A DNA stretch of 64,000 bases from Chamaecrista fasciculata. Its lineage: Eukaryota; Streptophyta; Magnoliopsida; Fabales; Fabaceae. The notes under the pieces are model-generated. The model had not been told where the DNA came from. It did not search any database and saw nothing but the letters and a program-made list of their open reading frames with translations. The DNA lies in contig QANZ01001923.1 of the NCBI GenBank assembly GCA_003254925.1, positions 1 through 64,000 of the forward strand, in the 5' to 3' direction. The position numbers and the translations under genes were made by a program. Of this stretch, positions 23,351 through 35,726 are shown piece after piece (position 1 is the first letter of the stretch; the number at the start of each line of letters is the position of its first letter).

Positions 23351-25498
23351 ATATTTTTTATTTTATAAATTTAATTTCTTTCTAAATATCTTTTAAACTT
23401 GATAATTAAAATTAATCTAATTCTCTAAAATTATATATTCTAATAACAAAAAATAAATTAACAATAATCTTGAAAATTTTATAAAAAAAATCAAATTTTT
23501 ATCATTAAAATTAGAACATTACAAAAGTTTACATATATGGTATATATGTCTTCAATATACCAAATGTATGCATAAACCTAATAATTAAATATCAAAGAAC
23601 TGATTACAAAATATTATGTCTTCATTGTGGCTACGGGCTATGACTAGCTCCAGATGATGGCTTATTTTCTTTTAGTGATGCTTCCACGTGGCCTAAATCC
23701 GATGGCTGCACAAAAGTTCAGAAAAAAGGTAAGAATACATACATAAATATATATAAAGAAATTATTATAACATATATCAATCTTTGAATAGGCCTATTTT
23801 CTTTTGGACATCCGGTGGCTGCATACCAGTTTGTGAAAAAACCAGAATAAGATTGAGAAAATGCCTAAAGAAACCAAAATAGAAGTTTAAAAAATGCCTA
23901 AAATAAATATTCATTCATATTTGTCAGTGTGCATATATGCATTTGGTAATGAAGTAAATAAAGGAAACCCTTGACAAGTGTGCAAATAAAATTATTGTTA
24001 GTATATTAATGAATGGCATATGCATGGTATGACTGTGTGGCAGACTCTCTCATCTAACTGTTTTTCGCATGGCAAGAATTGCATTCATGATTAATACTGA
24101 TTTAAATTCTTCAACACTACCAATCCTAGGCCATTCACTATAACTATAATTTAGCCAAATATTGTAGTAAGCTACGACACTCATGTGCCTTAATGCAAGT
24201 AGTGAAATAAGAAAGGAATCAAGATAAATGCAAGTAGTGTGTTTTTGAAGCTTTATTGCTCTTGTTTGCCTCTATCTGTGGGTCATAAAGGATGTGGTCT
24301 AAATGGAATAGATCAGAGACAACTCACAAGCATGTGATCAAATTAAAAGAGAAGCTTTTAAATAGGAATGCTAACCATATAGATAAAACTAATGAATCTT
24401 TATCAATATACATAAGAGAAAGCATTAACTCAATCTTGCAGCAGAGAAACATTGAGAAAAGTTGTATTTATCCTTAATCTTGCAAAGACTAAAATAAACT
24501 TGCAAATTCACATATATTAGACACAAACCCACACACATATTAGCCATTAAAAATTAGGTTTGTTGGATAACATTGTACGTAATCCATAGACAGAAAATGC
24601 TCAAGCAAGCAATATTCAATACTAGAAAAATTTAGAATTTCATATAGAACACCACATGGTTAAAAATTACAGAAAAGATGCTATTTTCTTTGGACATTTG
24701 GTTCTTGGCTCCATAATATATATTACTTCTTGACCTTACCAATCCTGAGAAATTGAAATAAGCAAAAAGTGCTTTTTTTTCTTCAATTGAGAAATAGCTA
24801 AGATTTATTACCTTTCCAAAGGGAGAAACTCGCTGATGAAGAAAGAGATGTAGAAACTTGAGGTCATTATAAGCCCATGGGAATACTGCACTATGAAATT
24901 GAGGAGTTATACTTCTAATAAAAATAGAAAAGTGAATGGCCTTACCATATCAATAATTATGCAGTAAACAACAAATTGCAGAACACGAACAGAGCCCAAA
25001 ATGAGTGCCCAACAAAACAAAGTAACACTAAAACTACAGAACACACAAAAAAAAAAACCCAAAGTGAATGTGCCTATTCTAAATGAGTTAGGCACTATGT
25101 CTATTCTAACCCATATATCCTTTCCAAGTTCTTTTGCAGGTGAACTTTCCTTGCCTGCAAAGACAAGAAAGAAGAACTAAAAGGTTACATCTCTGTCTAT
25201 TAAATTAACACAAAGTGGCAATACTCATAGGAAAAAGAAAAGGCATAGGGTGAAAGATAAAAGAAAACAATAGGACGAAGGTAGTATTTCTATATAATGA
25301 ATCTATATTAAGCACAAGAGACCTACTTTTCTTTCACTTGGCTTCAACTCACCCAATTTCCAGGCTACGAACACAGAAAATAACTAGAAGTAATTCTAAC
25401 TGAGAACATAAAAGCAAACTTATTGTGTCTTAGCAGACTAGCTTAAAAAAAATATTTAGGGGAATGGTAAATGAAAAATAATAGGATAAAAGTAGTAT

Positions 25499-26360
25499 TT
25501 AAGCACAAGTGCCCTACTTTTCTTCATTTACTTGTCTTTAACTCGCCGAAGTCATGAGTTACCAACACAAAAAATAACTAAAAGTTAAAAAGGATGCATT
25601 TACGGGCAGAAGAAGATTAGGACAGATCAAGGTTCTTGAATTTTTGTACAATAAAGCCATTTTAGTAGAAATGTTATTCACAATTTAATGGGCTGTTATG
25701 ATCACATATCAAAATAGATCCCACTTGAAAATAGATCTTACACAGATTTGATATTACTGTGAGAAACAAAGCTGCAAAAATCTCTGCACAAGCACAANAT
25801 TTAACACGTAGCTCTAGTTTGATTACATTCGAGTTTTAAACAAAAAAAATATGATATATATATATATATATTCAATAGTTATGGATCAATTATAAAACTT
25901 TAAAGAAATTTTGAAGACTAAAACGGAATAAAAAAATATTAAATATCAAAACAAAAATTTAGATAAACATCATAGACCAAAATAAGATTTTGGCCGAAAA
26001 AAATATCGGCCCCCCCTAACCAAAAATCCTGGCTCCGCCCCTGTATATACTGAATATGAAATTAAGCACAAGTGCCCTACTTTTCTTCATTTACTTGTCT
26101 TTAACTCACCGAAGTCATGAGTTACCAACACAGAAAATAACTAAAAGTTAAAAAGGATGCATTTACGGGCTGAAGAAGATTAGGACAGATCAAGGTTCTT
26201 GAATTTCTGTACAATAAAGCCATTTTAGTAGAAATGTTATTCACAATTTAATGGGCTGTTATGATCACATATCAAAATAGATCCCACTTGAAAATAGATC
26301 TTACACAGATTTGATATTACTGTGAGAAACAAAGCTGCAAAAATCTCTGCACAAGCACAA
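25499..26360. repeat. Long direct repeat inside the CACTA element flanking an insertion
   Basis: 25499-25797 and 26062-26360 are nearly identical 299-bp direct copies starting ttaagcacaagtgccctact and ending ctctgcacaagcacaa. A third, diverged copy is near 25260-25400. Between the two lies 25799-26061, ending in aaaaatcctggctccgccc, a hAT-type terminus. One unresolved base is at 25798. Confidence 0.7.
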
Positions 26361-26665
26361 CTAAGGGCCACATACAAACTTTTAATGCACCACATAAAAA
26401 AAATCATAGGCAAGAGATGTGAAATTCTAAAACAAGATTAACACCAAAAAATCAGAATTCAAGATTTCAACACTATCAAAATCTAGGTCAAGGATAACAA
26501 TGACGCATGATGAAAATGCAAAGAAAAAGACAAGCAAACCCCTAGGACCTCTCAACTAGCAATTCAACCAACTATTAAACAATGAATAGAACAAATCAAA
26601 CAGAACACAAAGAAAATCGAACAATGAATAGATGACTGTCGTTATATGCTCTGTTTTTTGTAGTG

Positions 26666-27480
26666 TAGGAAGATGAACAAAGTTGGGAACTGTAACTCCA
26701 CAACTATTAGTTAGTGATAGGCTCAGTCATACGAGAGAGCGGCAATTGAAAAAGTAGCGAGACACCATGAAGATATCACTATCCATATCATCAGTGTAGG
26801 AAATGGTCATTTTTTTTATTCTCAACTTTGAGAGAGCACGACACCAAGTTTTTAAAGAAGATCTACAAACAACTTCAGATGATCGAAGAGAGATAAAAAC
26901 TACCAATCCTTATATGCATGGGTAAGATTTTTGGTAAAATGCATGACACCTTTAGACTTATGGATATTGTTAAAAACCGAATTCTTCTAACATTTCAGTA
27001 TTGACATCTACCACCAGTAAAAACAATTTAATGAATTTTTCTAATCATCAACTACTTTTCACTATTATTAGTTAAAATGATTGCTAGATGAGCAAAATTC
27101 ATTTTATATTTTTATCTAACATTTGACAGAAAGAGTTATGTACAGAAACTTAAGTTCTAAGGTTTATATACCATAGCTAAGGCATTCAACAAAAGAAAAT
27201 CCACACATATATACCCTTATATTCGAAAGAGTTTTTTGCAATTTAGGCAAAACTTTTACTTTAATTTCTCAATGTGCAATAAACTAATGGTTCAGTTATT
27301 TATAGATATAACTTGATAATCTGCATGCCTCAAAATAAATGCTCAACATGCATGCAAGCACCAGGTGTCGCATACTCGCATTTAGGAGGGTCTTTCAAGC
27401 TTTCAAGATGCAGGCATGTTACATACAATATTGATAACGCCAAAGACCTGCTTGCTATAGTTCAAACTCAAAAACGAATA
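26666..27480. other. No gene recognised
   Basis: AT-rich sequence between the CACTA right terminus and the next MULE-like repeat. No open frame with family motifs. Confidence 0.4.
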
Positions 27481-27494
27481 TATTCCTCTATTTT

Positions 27495-28945
27495 TTTAGA
27501 AAGCCAAAACCTCATTTTAGTTCCTAATATTTACTCTAAATTTCATTTTGATTCCTAATGTTTTTTTGTTCCATTTTGGTCCTTAATGTTTGCCAAAAGT
27601 TGTTTTGGTTCCTAACTGCTAAATGTGGTTATATTTTTCTCGTTTCAAATCCAAATAAAATGAAATTGAAGTTATAGGTTACTCTTGACGAGTTTTCTCT
27701 CTAACCAGTTGGAGCCATCGGTAAACGAAATCCAATTGGACGTAAAATCAAGCCCGAAAGTGGGACACTAGTTTTATGAAGTTGGACATATCTCTCTCAT
27801 TTTAAGTCCAAATGTGATGAAATTGGAGTTACGAAATACTCTTCACAAGTTCTTTCTATGTCTAGTTGGGTGTGTTGGGCTTTTTTCATTCAAAATCAGA
27901 ATATTTATGAGGTTGATATGTTGTATCAATTTGCTAATCAATTTTTGATTGGGGGAATCAAATTGATAGGAAATTGAATGACATGATTGATATGCATTAA
28001 ATTGCAAGATTGAGGAGATGAAGTGAATTTCCTATAAGAAGAGATAATTCCTTCATATGTGAGGTGTGGTGTGTGAGCGTCACCAAAATGTAGTGTTTTG
28101 AGAGAGTGGTGAAGTCCCAAAAATGGGAGGGGGACTTTAACTTTTTGGGGGAGGGTTTATAATTTTTTCGTGCAAAAATTATGTTTGGGAGAGGGTTTAT
28201 AATTTTTCCGTTCAAAAATTATAGTTGTGTGAGAGGGTTTACAATTTGATACAATTTGATCCGGTCAAAAATTGTATTGAGTAGGGTTTGTAATTTTGTC
28301 CGTGTAAAAATTACAATTATAGTGAAGTTGTCCTGAGGGGACCGTGGAGTAGGTCTTGAGGCACCGAACCACGTTAAATTCTTGTGCGTGTGATTCTCTA
28401 TTCCTCTTCCCTTTATTTAGTAGACGAGGTGGGTGTCGAGGCCCTACAGGGTGGTAGGCAAACAAAGTCAAATAGAACTCCAAAAGTTGGTATTTGTATT
28501 TTGACCAAACGCACTTTTAGAGTACTATTCAAGCTCATTTGCTGACAACCACAATTGAGTAGAGAAAAAACTCGCCAAGGGTAACATGTAACTTCAATTT
28601 TGTTGCATTCATACTTAAAACAAGAGAGATATAACCAGCTTTATGAAACAAGTGGTCCACTTTCAGTCCTAAATTCAGGTTCAATTTAACCTCGTTACTG
28701 ACGATCCCAACTAGACAAAGAAAGAACTTGTCAAGAGTAACCCATAGCTCTAATTTTGTTGCGTTCATACTTGTAACAAAAGAGATATAATCATATTTAG
28801 TAGTTAGGGACCAATTGTGGAACTTATTAAGGACTAAAATGAAACTTTTGAAACACATCAAGGACCAAGACGAAACAAAAAAATATCAAAGACTAAAATG
28901 GAATTTAAAATAAACATTAGGGACCAAAATGAGATTTTGCCTTTT
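27495..28945. mobile_element. MULE-like element with an inserted copia-type LTR
   Basis: The outer arms are gccaaaacctcattttagttcc at about 27500 and its inverse (gaccaaaatgagattttgcc) at about 28923-28942, with inner arms of the tttctctcgtttcaaat type. The middle (about 27880-28480) is foreign and contains gaaccacgttaaattcttgtg near 28366, a string typical of Ty1/copia LTRs, preceded by repeated gagagggtttataatttttc units. I read this as an LTR relic inside the MULE; exact LTR ends are not clear. Confidence 0.45.
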
Positions 28946-29299
28946 TAAATCACCTCAAACTAGTTCAATCCTTGTCATATTAGAAAGACCATTTTACTTC
29001 CGGACCTTTACGCTCAATTTTTTTATTTTTCAAAATATCATGCCAAAACAAGAGATAGAAGGAAATTAGCAATATTACCCAACTTTTTGAAAGGCAATTA
29101 ATTGCTTGGTTATTCATTCTTTAGAAAGAGTTTTAAGACACTTGAAAAGGTATACAACAAGCAGTCCAAAGCTAGAGCTATGTAAATAACTTTTTCAATC
29201 AATATGCAATATGGCCAAACTCAGATCAAATTAAACATCAAAATCAGTTTCAGCCGATATCCCAAATGAAGAACATTGTGTAAAAGAGCACAATAATCA

Positions 29300-29640
29300 A
29301 TCTCAAACTTGAATACTTTTTGCATTCACAAAACAAGAGAAGAGAAAGAGTACCGAAATAAACGTCCTACAATGCTAAACTGGGGATGCTCGTGCATAGA
29401 AGAGAATGAAAACGCAAGAACCCCAAATTTCAGAAGTTCAATGTGTGAACGAAGGGCGATTGAGAGACTATGATGGCAAGAAAAGGTGGAGAAGGCGACG
29501 AAGCATTGAGCCTTCAAGCCGGAGAGACGAACGGAATTGGATCCTCTAGAGTTCTTTACAGTTGAGCAATGTTTGGCCGTTGGATTTTCTACCCACCGCT
29601 AAGATCGTGACACGTGGCGACCTTATTTATTAAAAATAAC
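29300..29640 (-). promoter_or_regulatory. Possible promoter and first exon of an unidentified minus-strand gene
   Basis: On the minus strand a G-box (cacgtg at about 29612) lies upstream of a G/C-richer block that reads open for 63 codons (29517-29326) but has only a non-ATG start in that frame. The first true ATG gives 12 codons. It may be a leader exon of a gene whose body was destroyed. No downstream exon was identified. Confidence 0.25.
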
Positions 29641-31380
29641 AGTTTCATTTAATGAAACGACATCGTTTTGGCATCACCAGGCAGGCGATCCAATTACAGA
29701 CAAATTCATATGCTCTCTGAATGCAGGAAACCCGAGCCAGAGACAAACGTGAAAATAAGAGTGGGTTTGGCAGGGAACAACTTTGCTCAAAGTATGTAAA
29801 AAGTTGAAAATTTTGATGAAAATTTTATAAATTACAATATCTATTCATAGTATATGTCATATGTGATATTATTTTCTATTGGTTCTCATGATAAAGTCAC
29901 ATTTTATATTTTGAAACTTATAAATATGTGTGGTGTAGGTGTCATACAAGTGTCGGGCACGCACATGTATCCGACATGTTGTCAAAATCAAGAATCCATA
30001 TTCCATACTTCATAGGTAGGGAACAACTTTTCTCAAGGTATGTAAAAAGTGAAAATAAGGAAATTCAAATAAAAGGATTTCAATCATTGTTTTATAAAAA
30101 GAATTTGAACAAACAATCGGGTATAATTAAGAAATAGACTCTAATGTTCACCTAAAGTTTTATTTTGATACCTAATATATTTTTATTTTGTTTTAATTTT
30201 TAATATTTCCTAAAAGTTTTATCATTAATTTTTTACTACTGAAAATAAATATAACTCTTGTTTCAATTAGATCATATAAATATAATTCAAGCGTAACCAT
30301 GCGTGTGCACTCCCTCTCTTTTTTCTCCTTGCTTTTATCTTTCTTTTTTAAAAAATAATAAATAAGATATTTAGAGCGTGTTTGATTTTATTTTTAAAAA
30401 AATAGTTTTCTGTTTTAAAAAACAAAAAATACACATTGTCTTTTGTTTTCAAAACCAAAAAACTATTTTAAAAAACAAAGTCAAACAGGCCATTAATTCT
30501 CTTTAAGATTGGTCTCAAACAACTAAAAGTAAATGACTAGTGAAGTACTTTCTCTATTTACTTAGAACCATCAAGGAGCAATAAGATATTTCTCTTAAAA
30601 GTAAACATGACCAAAATCATATATATTTTCAAAAATTGCTCTCAAACAACTAAACGTAGTTATATATCTCTTCAAATTCGAATGCAACAAAATTCAAAGT
30701 TACATGTAACTTTTTACGAGTACTTTCTCTATTTACTTAGAACCATAAAAAAAATATCAAATCGAGTCCAATAATAGATTACTCGTTTCACAATCAAATA
30801 AATCAAGTTTATCATATCTCTCATATTTCAAGTCTAAATGTGACGATTTCGAAATTATGTATTAACTCTTGACAAGTTTTTTCTGTGTTTAATTGAAAAT
30901 ATCAGTAGACAAGCTCAACTCGCGTCACAAATTAAGTTTTGGGACTAAAAGTTAAAAATCTTGGAATTATAGTCCCAAACCTACTTTCAAGATGCCATTC
31001 CATATAATTTGTTAACAATGCCAACTTGAAATGAGAGAGACATGACTAACTTTGCAATAAATAGTCTAAGTCAACTAAATTTTGAACACCCTCATGGAAT
31101 ATATTCACATTGAAAAGACTGCTAAGAAATTGTGAACAGACGCATGCATACATTGACATTTAATGATAGAAAAATAATATCAGGCAATGAATTTAAACTT
31201 TCCTGGATTCAACTTTAAAATCAGATATGATAAACACCAACAGAAGAAGATCACAGGAGCAATCACCATAACCAGAAACACTATTATTGAAAAATGCTTA
31301 GGTAAACTTGTCTCCAAAAAGTTGGGTTGATGTAACAAAATTTTGGTACACTAAACCAACTCAGAATTTCTTCAAGATGC
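29640..31380. other. No gene recognised; short direct repeat
   Basis: agggaacaact-t-tcaa-gtatgtaaaaag occurs at about 29773 and about 30017 in direct orientation, around a stretch with a gtgtcgggcacgcacatg motif. The rest is AT-rich. Confidence 0.35.
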
Positions 31381-31821
31381 TTACTGTTTAGTCAAGTTGC
31401 GGATGACATAAGGAAGAATACCACCATGATCAAAATAAGCCAGCTCTACCTGCGCATGCATGCAAATTTAATTTTATATCAGCTTTTAGGAGCCAGACAA
31501 TGCAAGGTGATAAAGTGAATCCTTACACTGTGGTTTCCATAATTGTTTTAATAATGATCATGATTATAGAACAAAGTGTAAATTAATGATTTGGTCTTTG
31601 GATAAATGTCTCAATTTAGTCCTTGAAAGATGAAATTATAGGATTTAGTTTCTGAAAGATACAACTTATACTATCAATTTGATCCTGTTGTTAAAGATAC
31701 CAATCCCAGTTTAATGACGAACCTGGTGTGATTTTAAATTTTTGTCAAAATTTACAGAAGACGAGTGAGGTTAAAAAAAAATCATATTTGTTGTTATATT
31801 TCAATCAATGTTTTGATAAAA

Positions 31822-32170
31822 GGAAAAGTACTCTTTTGGTCCCCAAACTTTACATCAACTGTCAATTTCGTCCCCATTCTTTTTTTTGCAGTCAATTTCG
31901 TCTCCAATGTTTTACATTTTAGTCAATTTTGTCCTTAGATCAACTTCTTTCAATAAATTAACGAAAAATTTCATCATATATTTCAATTTAATTTCAAATT
32001 TGAATTTCTTTTTCTATCAATTTTACATTACATGTCAATTAGCCACGGAAAATCTGTCGTTGATATTTGACTAAAGTAAGAGAAAATGATAAAATTGACC
32101 AAAATGTGAAACATTGGGGACGAAATTGATAGTTGGTGTAAAGTTTGAGGACCAAAAAGATACTTTTGCC
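31822..32170. mobile_element. MULE-like MITE in aconitase intron
   Basis: Ends ggaaaagtactcttttggtc and inverse; perfect 9-bp duplication ttgataaaa (31813-31821 and 32171-32179). The element is 349 bp with full-length pairing arms. Confidence 0.85.
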
Positions 32171-32670
32171 TTGATAAAAAGACTAAATTTATTGTAATTG
32201 CATCTTTGAGTGACTAAATTGAAACACTTAAATCTAGAACAAGAGAAGACAAAATAATTTACCTCAGTATCAAATCGAAGTGTGCATGTAAAAGATTTGG
32301 CAGAATTAGTGGTAACAGTGACATCCTGACCAGGTCTGATGTCACTAATTTTACTTGGTAGATCAATTGTGTACTGCTCATGGCCTGTGAGTCCTAATGT
32401 TTCTGCATCCTCACCACACTTGAAACTCAGAGGAATTATGCCCATTCCCACAAGATTACTGCCATGGATTCTCTCAAAACTCTTGGCAATAACTGCTTTC
32501 ACTCCCTGATAAAAGGACAAGAGTTCATGAATGATGATTTTTGTGTTTTGTTTTTCAAACATTTGTTGAAGAAATTGGAGAAGGTGCCACGTTCTTCAGC
32601 ACACTTGGAAAAGAGCTATAAAGGAGCAAGCAAAACTTATGAGCACTTTCTAAATGTTTGTTATCATAAG

Positions 32671-33003
32671 GCCAAAGTGCACTTTTGGTCTCATATCTTT
32701 TTCTCAGGTTTCAATTTGGTCCTGTATCTTTTTTTGTGGCACTTTTGGTTAGGTGCAAAATTGGTCCCATATCTTTTTTGTTGCAGGTTTGGTCCTATAT
32801 CTCTGCAAAAAGTTTCATCATTAGTCCCACAATGTGGAACCTTTTGCAAAGATATGAGACCAATTTTGCAACCTAACCAAAAGATATAGGACCAATTTTA
32901 CAACCTGACCAAAAGATATGGGACAAAAAGTGTAACAAAAAAAAGATACGGGATCAAATTGAGACCTGAGCAAAAGATATAGGACCAAAAATGCACTTTG
33001 AAC
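32671..33003. mobile_element. MULE-like MITE, GGCCAAAGTGCAC family
   Basis: Left end ggccaaagtgcacttttggt and right end aaaatgcactttgaac, with paired arms of repeated catatctttt / aaaagatatg motifs. The target duplication is not clear. Sister elements: 39321-39647, 41077-41394, 43827-44206, 44613-44908, 47280-47660 and 53157-53595. Confidence 0.65.
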
Positions 33004-33408
33004 AAAACATAATAAACATACAATTTGATACTTGAAAGAAACAGAGTTGACAACTTTATCCCTGAATTTCTAATTTACACACTTGAGTATTTAAAAGTTC
33101 GTGGAGGCAATCAAACTTGGTCCTTTAAGCCCTATTTTTAGGGACTAACTTGTATAGACAAAAGATCTAAAATGTAATGGTTCCATGAATTTGAGATTAA
33201 AGAATGTAAACTAAATTTACAGAGATTAAGTTATTAACTCGTGTATCTTTCTGATATCAAATTGTATGATTACTCAAACATAATATACATATATTTTAAC
33301 AGCTAAACACAGAGCTCTTTCATGTAATGTTTTATAAGAGAATTTGGTTACAAAAATCTGAAGTGTTTTTCTTAAGTCGTCCTGAACCAGCATTTCACTT
33401 AAACTTAC

Positions 33409-33486
33409 CAGAAGCATAGGACCCTTGGCAGCCCAATCACGAGAGCTCCCACTTCCATACTCAGCTCCATACTCAGCCTTGTATCT
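33409..33486 (-). pseudogene. ACO: Aconitase exon with in-frame internal loss
   Basis: The exon reads RYKAEYGAEYGSGSSRDWAA. The family has RYKAE-GHDTIVLAG-AEYGSGS, so the beta-strand GHDTIVLA is replaced by a duplicated-looking EYGAEYG (tatggagctgag). The frame is kept and the GSGSSRDW active-site loop remains. Confidence 0.7.
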
Positions 33487-33645
33487 CTGCAAAATGTGAC
33501 TAATAGTTTTAAGGATATTATTTTCAATGTCTCAATGGAAAAGACAAACATGGTAGCTTACTAGAAATCATGTCCCAAAAGTAGGGGGTAGACAGGATAT
33601 GGTAAGAAATGTAGCATGAGAATTGAGAAGATATATTTATATTTA

Positions 33646-34022
33646 GGTAAAAGCACCCTTTTGGTCCCCAAACTTTACAATAATTGTCAATTTCGTCTCC
33701 ATTCTTATTTTGCAGTCAATTTTGTCTCCAATGTTTCACATTTTGGTCAATTTTATCTTTAGATCAACTTCTTTCAATAAATTAACGATAGACTTCATCA
33801 TATTTTTCAATCACAGTTAGGATTTGAGTTTTGTTTTTGTATCAATTTTATATTAAATGTCATCAGTCACGTAGAATCTGTCCTTGTATTAGGCTAAAGT
33901 AAGAGCAAAAGATAAAATTGACCAAAATGTGAGAAACATTGGGATGAAATTGACCATAACTAAATAATAGGGACGAAATTGATAGTTGTTGTAAAATTTA
34001 GAGACAAAAATGGTGCTTCTGC
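33646..34022. mobile_element. MULE-like MITE, GGTAAAAGCAC family
   Basis: Left end ggtaaaagcacccttttggt, right end aaatggtgcttctgc. Perfect 10-bp duplication tttatattta (33636-33645 and 34023-34032). Confidence 0.8.
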
Positions 34023-34218
34023 TTTATATTTATGATTATTTTATCATGTTACCAAGTAATAACTCTTTCGGGACCAAGGAAATCTTGATATTGCCTATAA
34101 ATACAATTCAGTTTATTACCTTTATACTATAGGAATATTTAATTGATAGTTGAATATTTAATATTCTAGTTCATTTTCTTTTATTCTTCTTCAAGGTCTA
34201 CCATCAATATGCATAGGT

Positions 34219-34680
34219 GAACACGAAGTTTATTTCACAAGAAATAAAGATAACTCAAGTTTTATCTAGATAATAATAAAGATAGCTCTAAAGATAAATT
34301 CACTTGAGACTTGAGAGTAAGAAGCACTAGAGGATCTGAGCTTCAACTATCTGTGGTAGCGAATATTAGATTACAATAACAAAAGCCATTATTTCCAATC
34401 ATGTGAGGTCGGCTATATAGATCGGTCGATGCTAACATGTTTTGTCTTTACACATTTTATTGTTAGGTTGTTAATAATTAAATCCCTCCTAATAATTTCT
34501 CTTATAGTTTTCTTGGTCTTGTCCTACCAATAGTTATTGGGCTATCTTTCATTTGTTCAACTCTACATATTGAAACTTCTAACGCCTTCTTTGTACATGA
34601 CCAAACCATGTGTTTCAACTAACTTTATTATACTATGTGCTACCCTAACTTTCTCTTTAAACTGGAAGAACTCCCAGGTT
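34219..34680 (-). mobile_element. RTE-type LINE fragment (3' end of RT ORF), copy A, abutting an assembly gap
   Basis: Minus-strand reading gives EKVRVAHS... near the gap edge, then RPRKTIREIIRRDLI (about 34520-34480), the closing motif region of plant RTE reverse transcriptases, and a tail ggcttttgttattgtaat. It contains stops. A nearly identical copy lies at 37279-37738, differing by an 8-bp (at)n expansion and a few bases. Confidence 0.55.
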
Positions 34681-34681
34681 G

Positions 34682-35273
34682 NNNNNNNNNNNNNNNNNNN
34701 NNNNNNNNNNNNNNNNNNNNNNNNNNNNNNNNNNNNNNNNNNNNNNNNNNNNNNNNNNNNNNNNNNNNNNNNNNNNNNNNNNNNNNNNNNNNNNNNNNNN
34801 NNNNNNNNNNNNNNNNNNNNNNNNNNNNNNNNNNNNNNNNNNNNNNNNNNNNNNNNNNNNNNNNNNNNNNNNNNNNNNNNNNNNNNNNNNNNNNNNNNNN
34901 NNNNNNNNNNNNNNNNNNNNNNNNNNNNNNNNNNNNNNNNNNNNNNNNNNNNNNNNNNNNNNNNNNNNNNNNNNNNNNNNNNNNNNNNNNNNNNNNNNNN
35001 NNNNNNNNNNNNNNNNNNNNNNNNNNNNNNNNNNNNNNNNNNNNNNNNNNNNNNNNNNNNNNNNNNNNNNNNNNNNNNNNNNNNNNNNNNNNNNNNNNNN
35101 NNNNNNNNNNNNNNNNNNNNNNNNNNNNNNNNNNNNNNNNNNNNNNNNNNNNNNNNNNNNNNNNNNNNNNNNNNNNNNNNNNNNNNNNNNNNNNNNNNNN
35201 NNNNNNNNNNNNNNNNNNNNNNNNNNNNNNNNNNNNNNNNNNNNNNNNNNNNNNNNNNNNNNNNNNNNNNNNN
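34682..35273. other. Assembly gap (N run)
   Basis: The gap directly follows the RTE copy A. It could hide the missing aconitase exon. Long open frames reported across it are artefacts. Confidence 0.95.
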
Positions 35274-35726
35274 GAGCTAACGGTGCAAACCTCCGGGTAC
35301 CAAAGTTTCAAATTTTGTCTTTCAGGGTACCAAAGTGGATTCGGTCCTAACCACAGGGTACCAAAATGCATTTTACCCTTTAAATAATTTCACATCCCAT
35401 TATCTCCATTAATATCAACTTATCCAAACACCATTATATCATTTTATTCTATTATCTTATTTTCTCAAATATCTCTCCAATACCAATATTGTAATGTATT
35501 GGGGATATTGGTATCCCAAACAAGGCCTAAGCCACATTGTACAAATTGAGACTTGACAAAAGACAGTACTCATTCTCATTAACATAATGTTCATTTAGAA
35601 GTCTAGACAAAAATAAATAGCTTCCCAAAAACTACACACCTTGCCATCAGAAATACTACTTCAAAATCCCATATTAATTTGTCCCCCATTAATACAAAAG
35701 AAGAAACGATGAGAACATTTTTACAA

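Larger units (their letters stand above)
23035..26665. mobile_element. Non-autonomous CACTA (En/Spm-type) element
   Basis: The left terminus CACTACAAAAAAATAG (23035) and right terminus ctgttttttgtagtg (ending 26665) are the canonical CACTA ends. The first 300 bp (23052-23350) hold about ten copies, in both orientations, of gcgacggtt / aaccgtcgc, a sub-terminal motif array of the kind bound by TnpA-like proteins. No transposase frame is visible in the 3.6 kb. The 3-bp flanks differ (atg at left, tag at right). A second partial copy of the left end and of 24194-24462 lies at 36831-37281. Different flanks mean the two ends may not come from one insertion. Confidence 0.65.
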
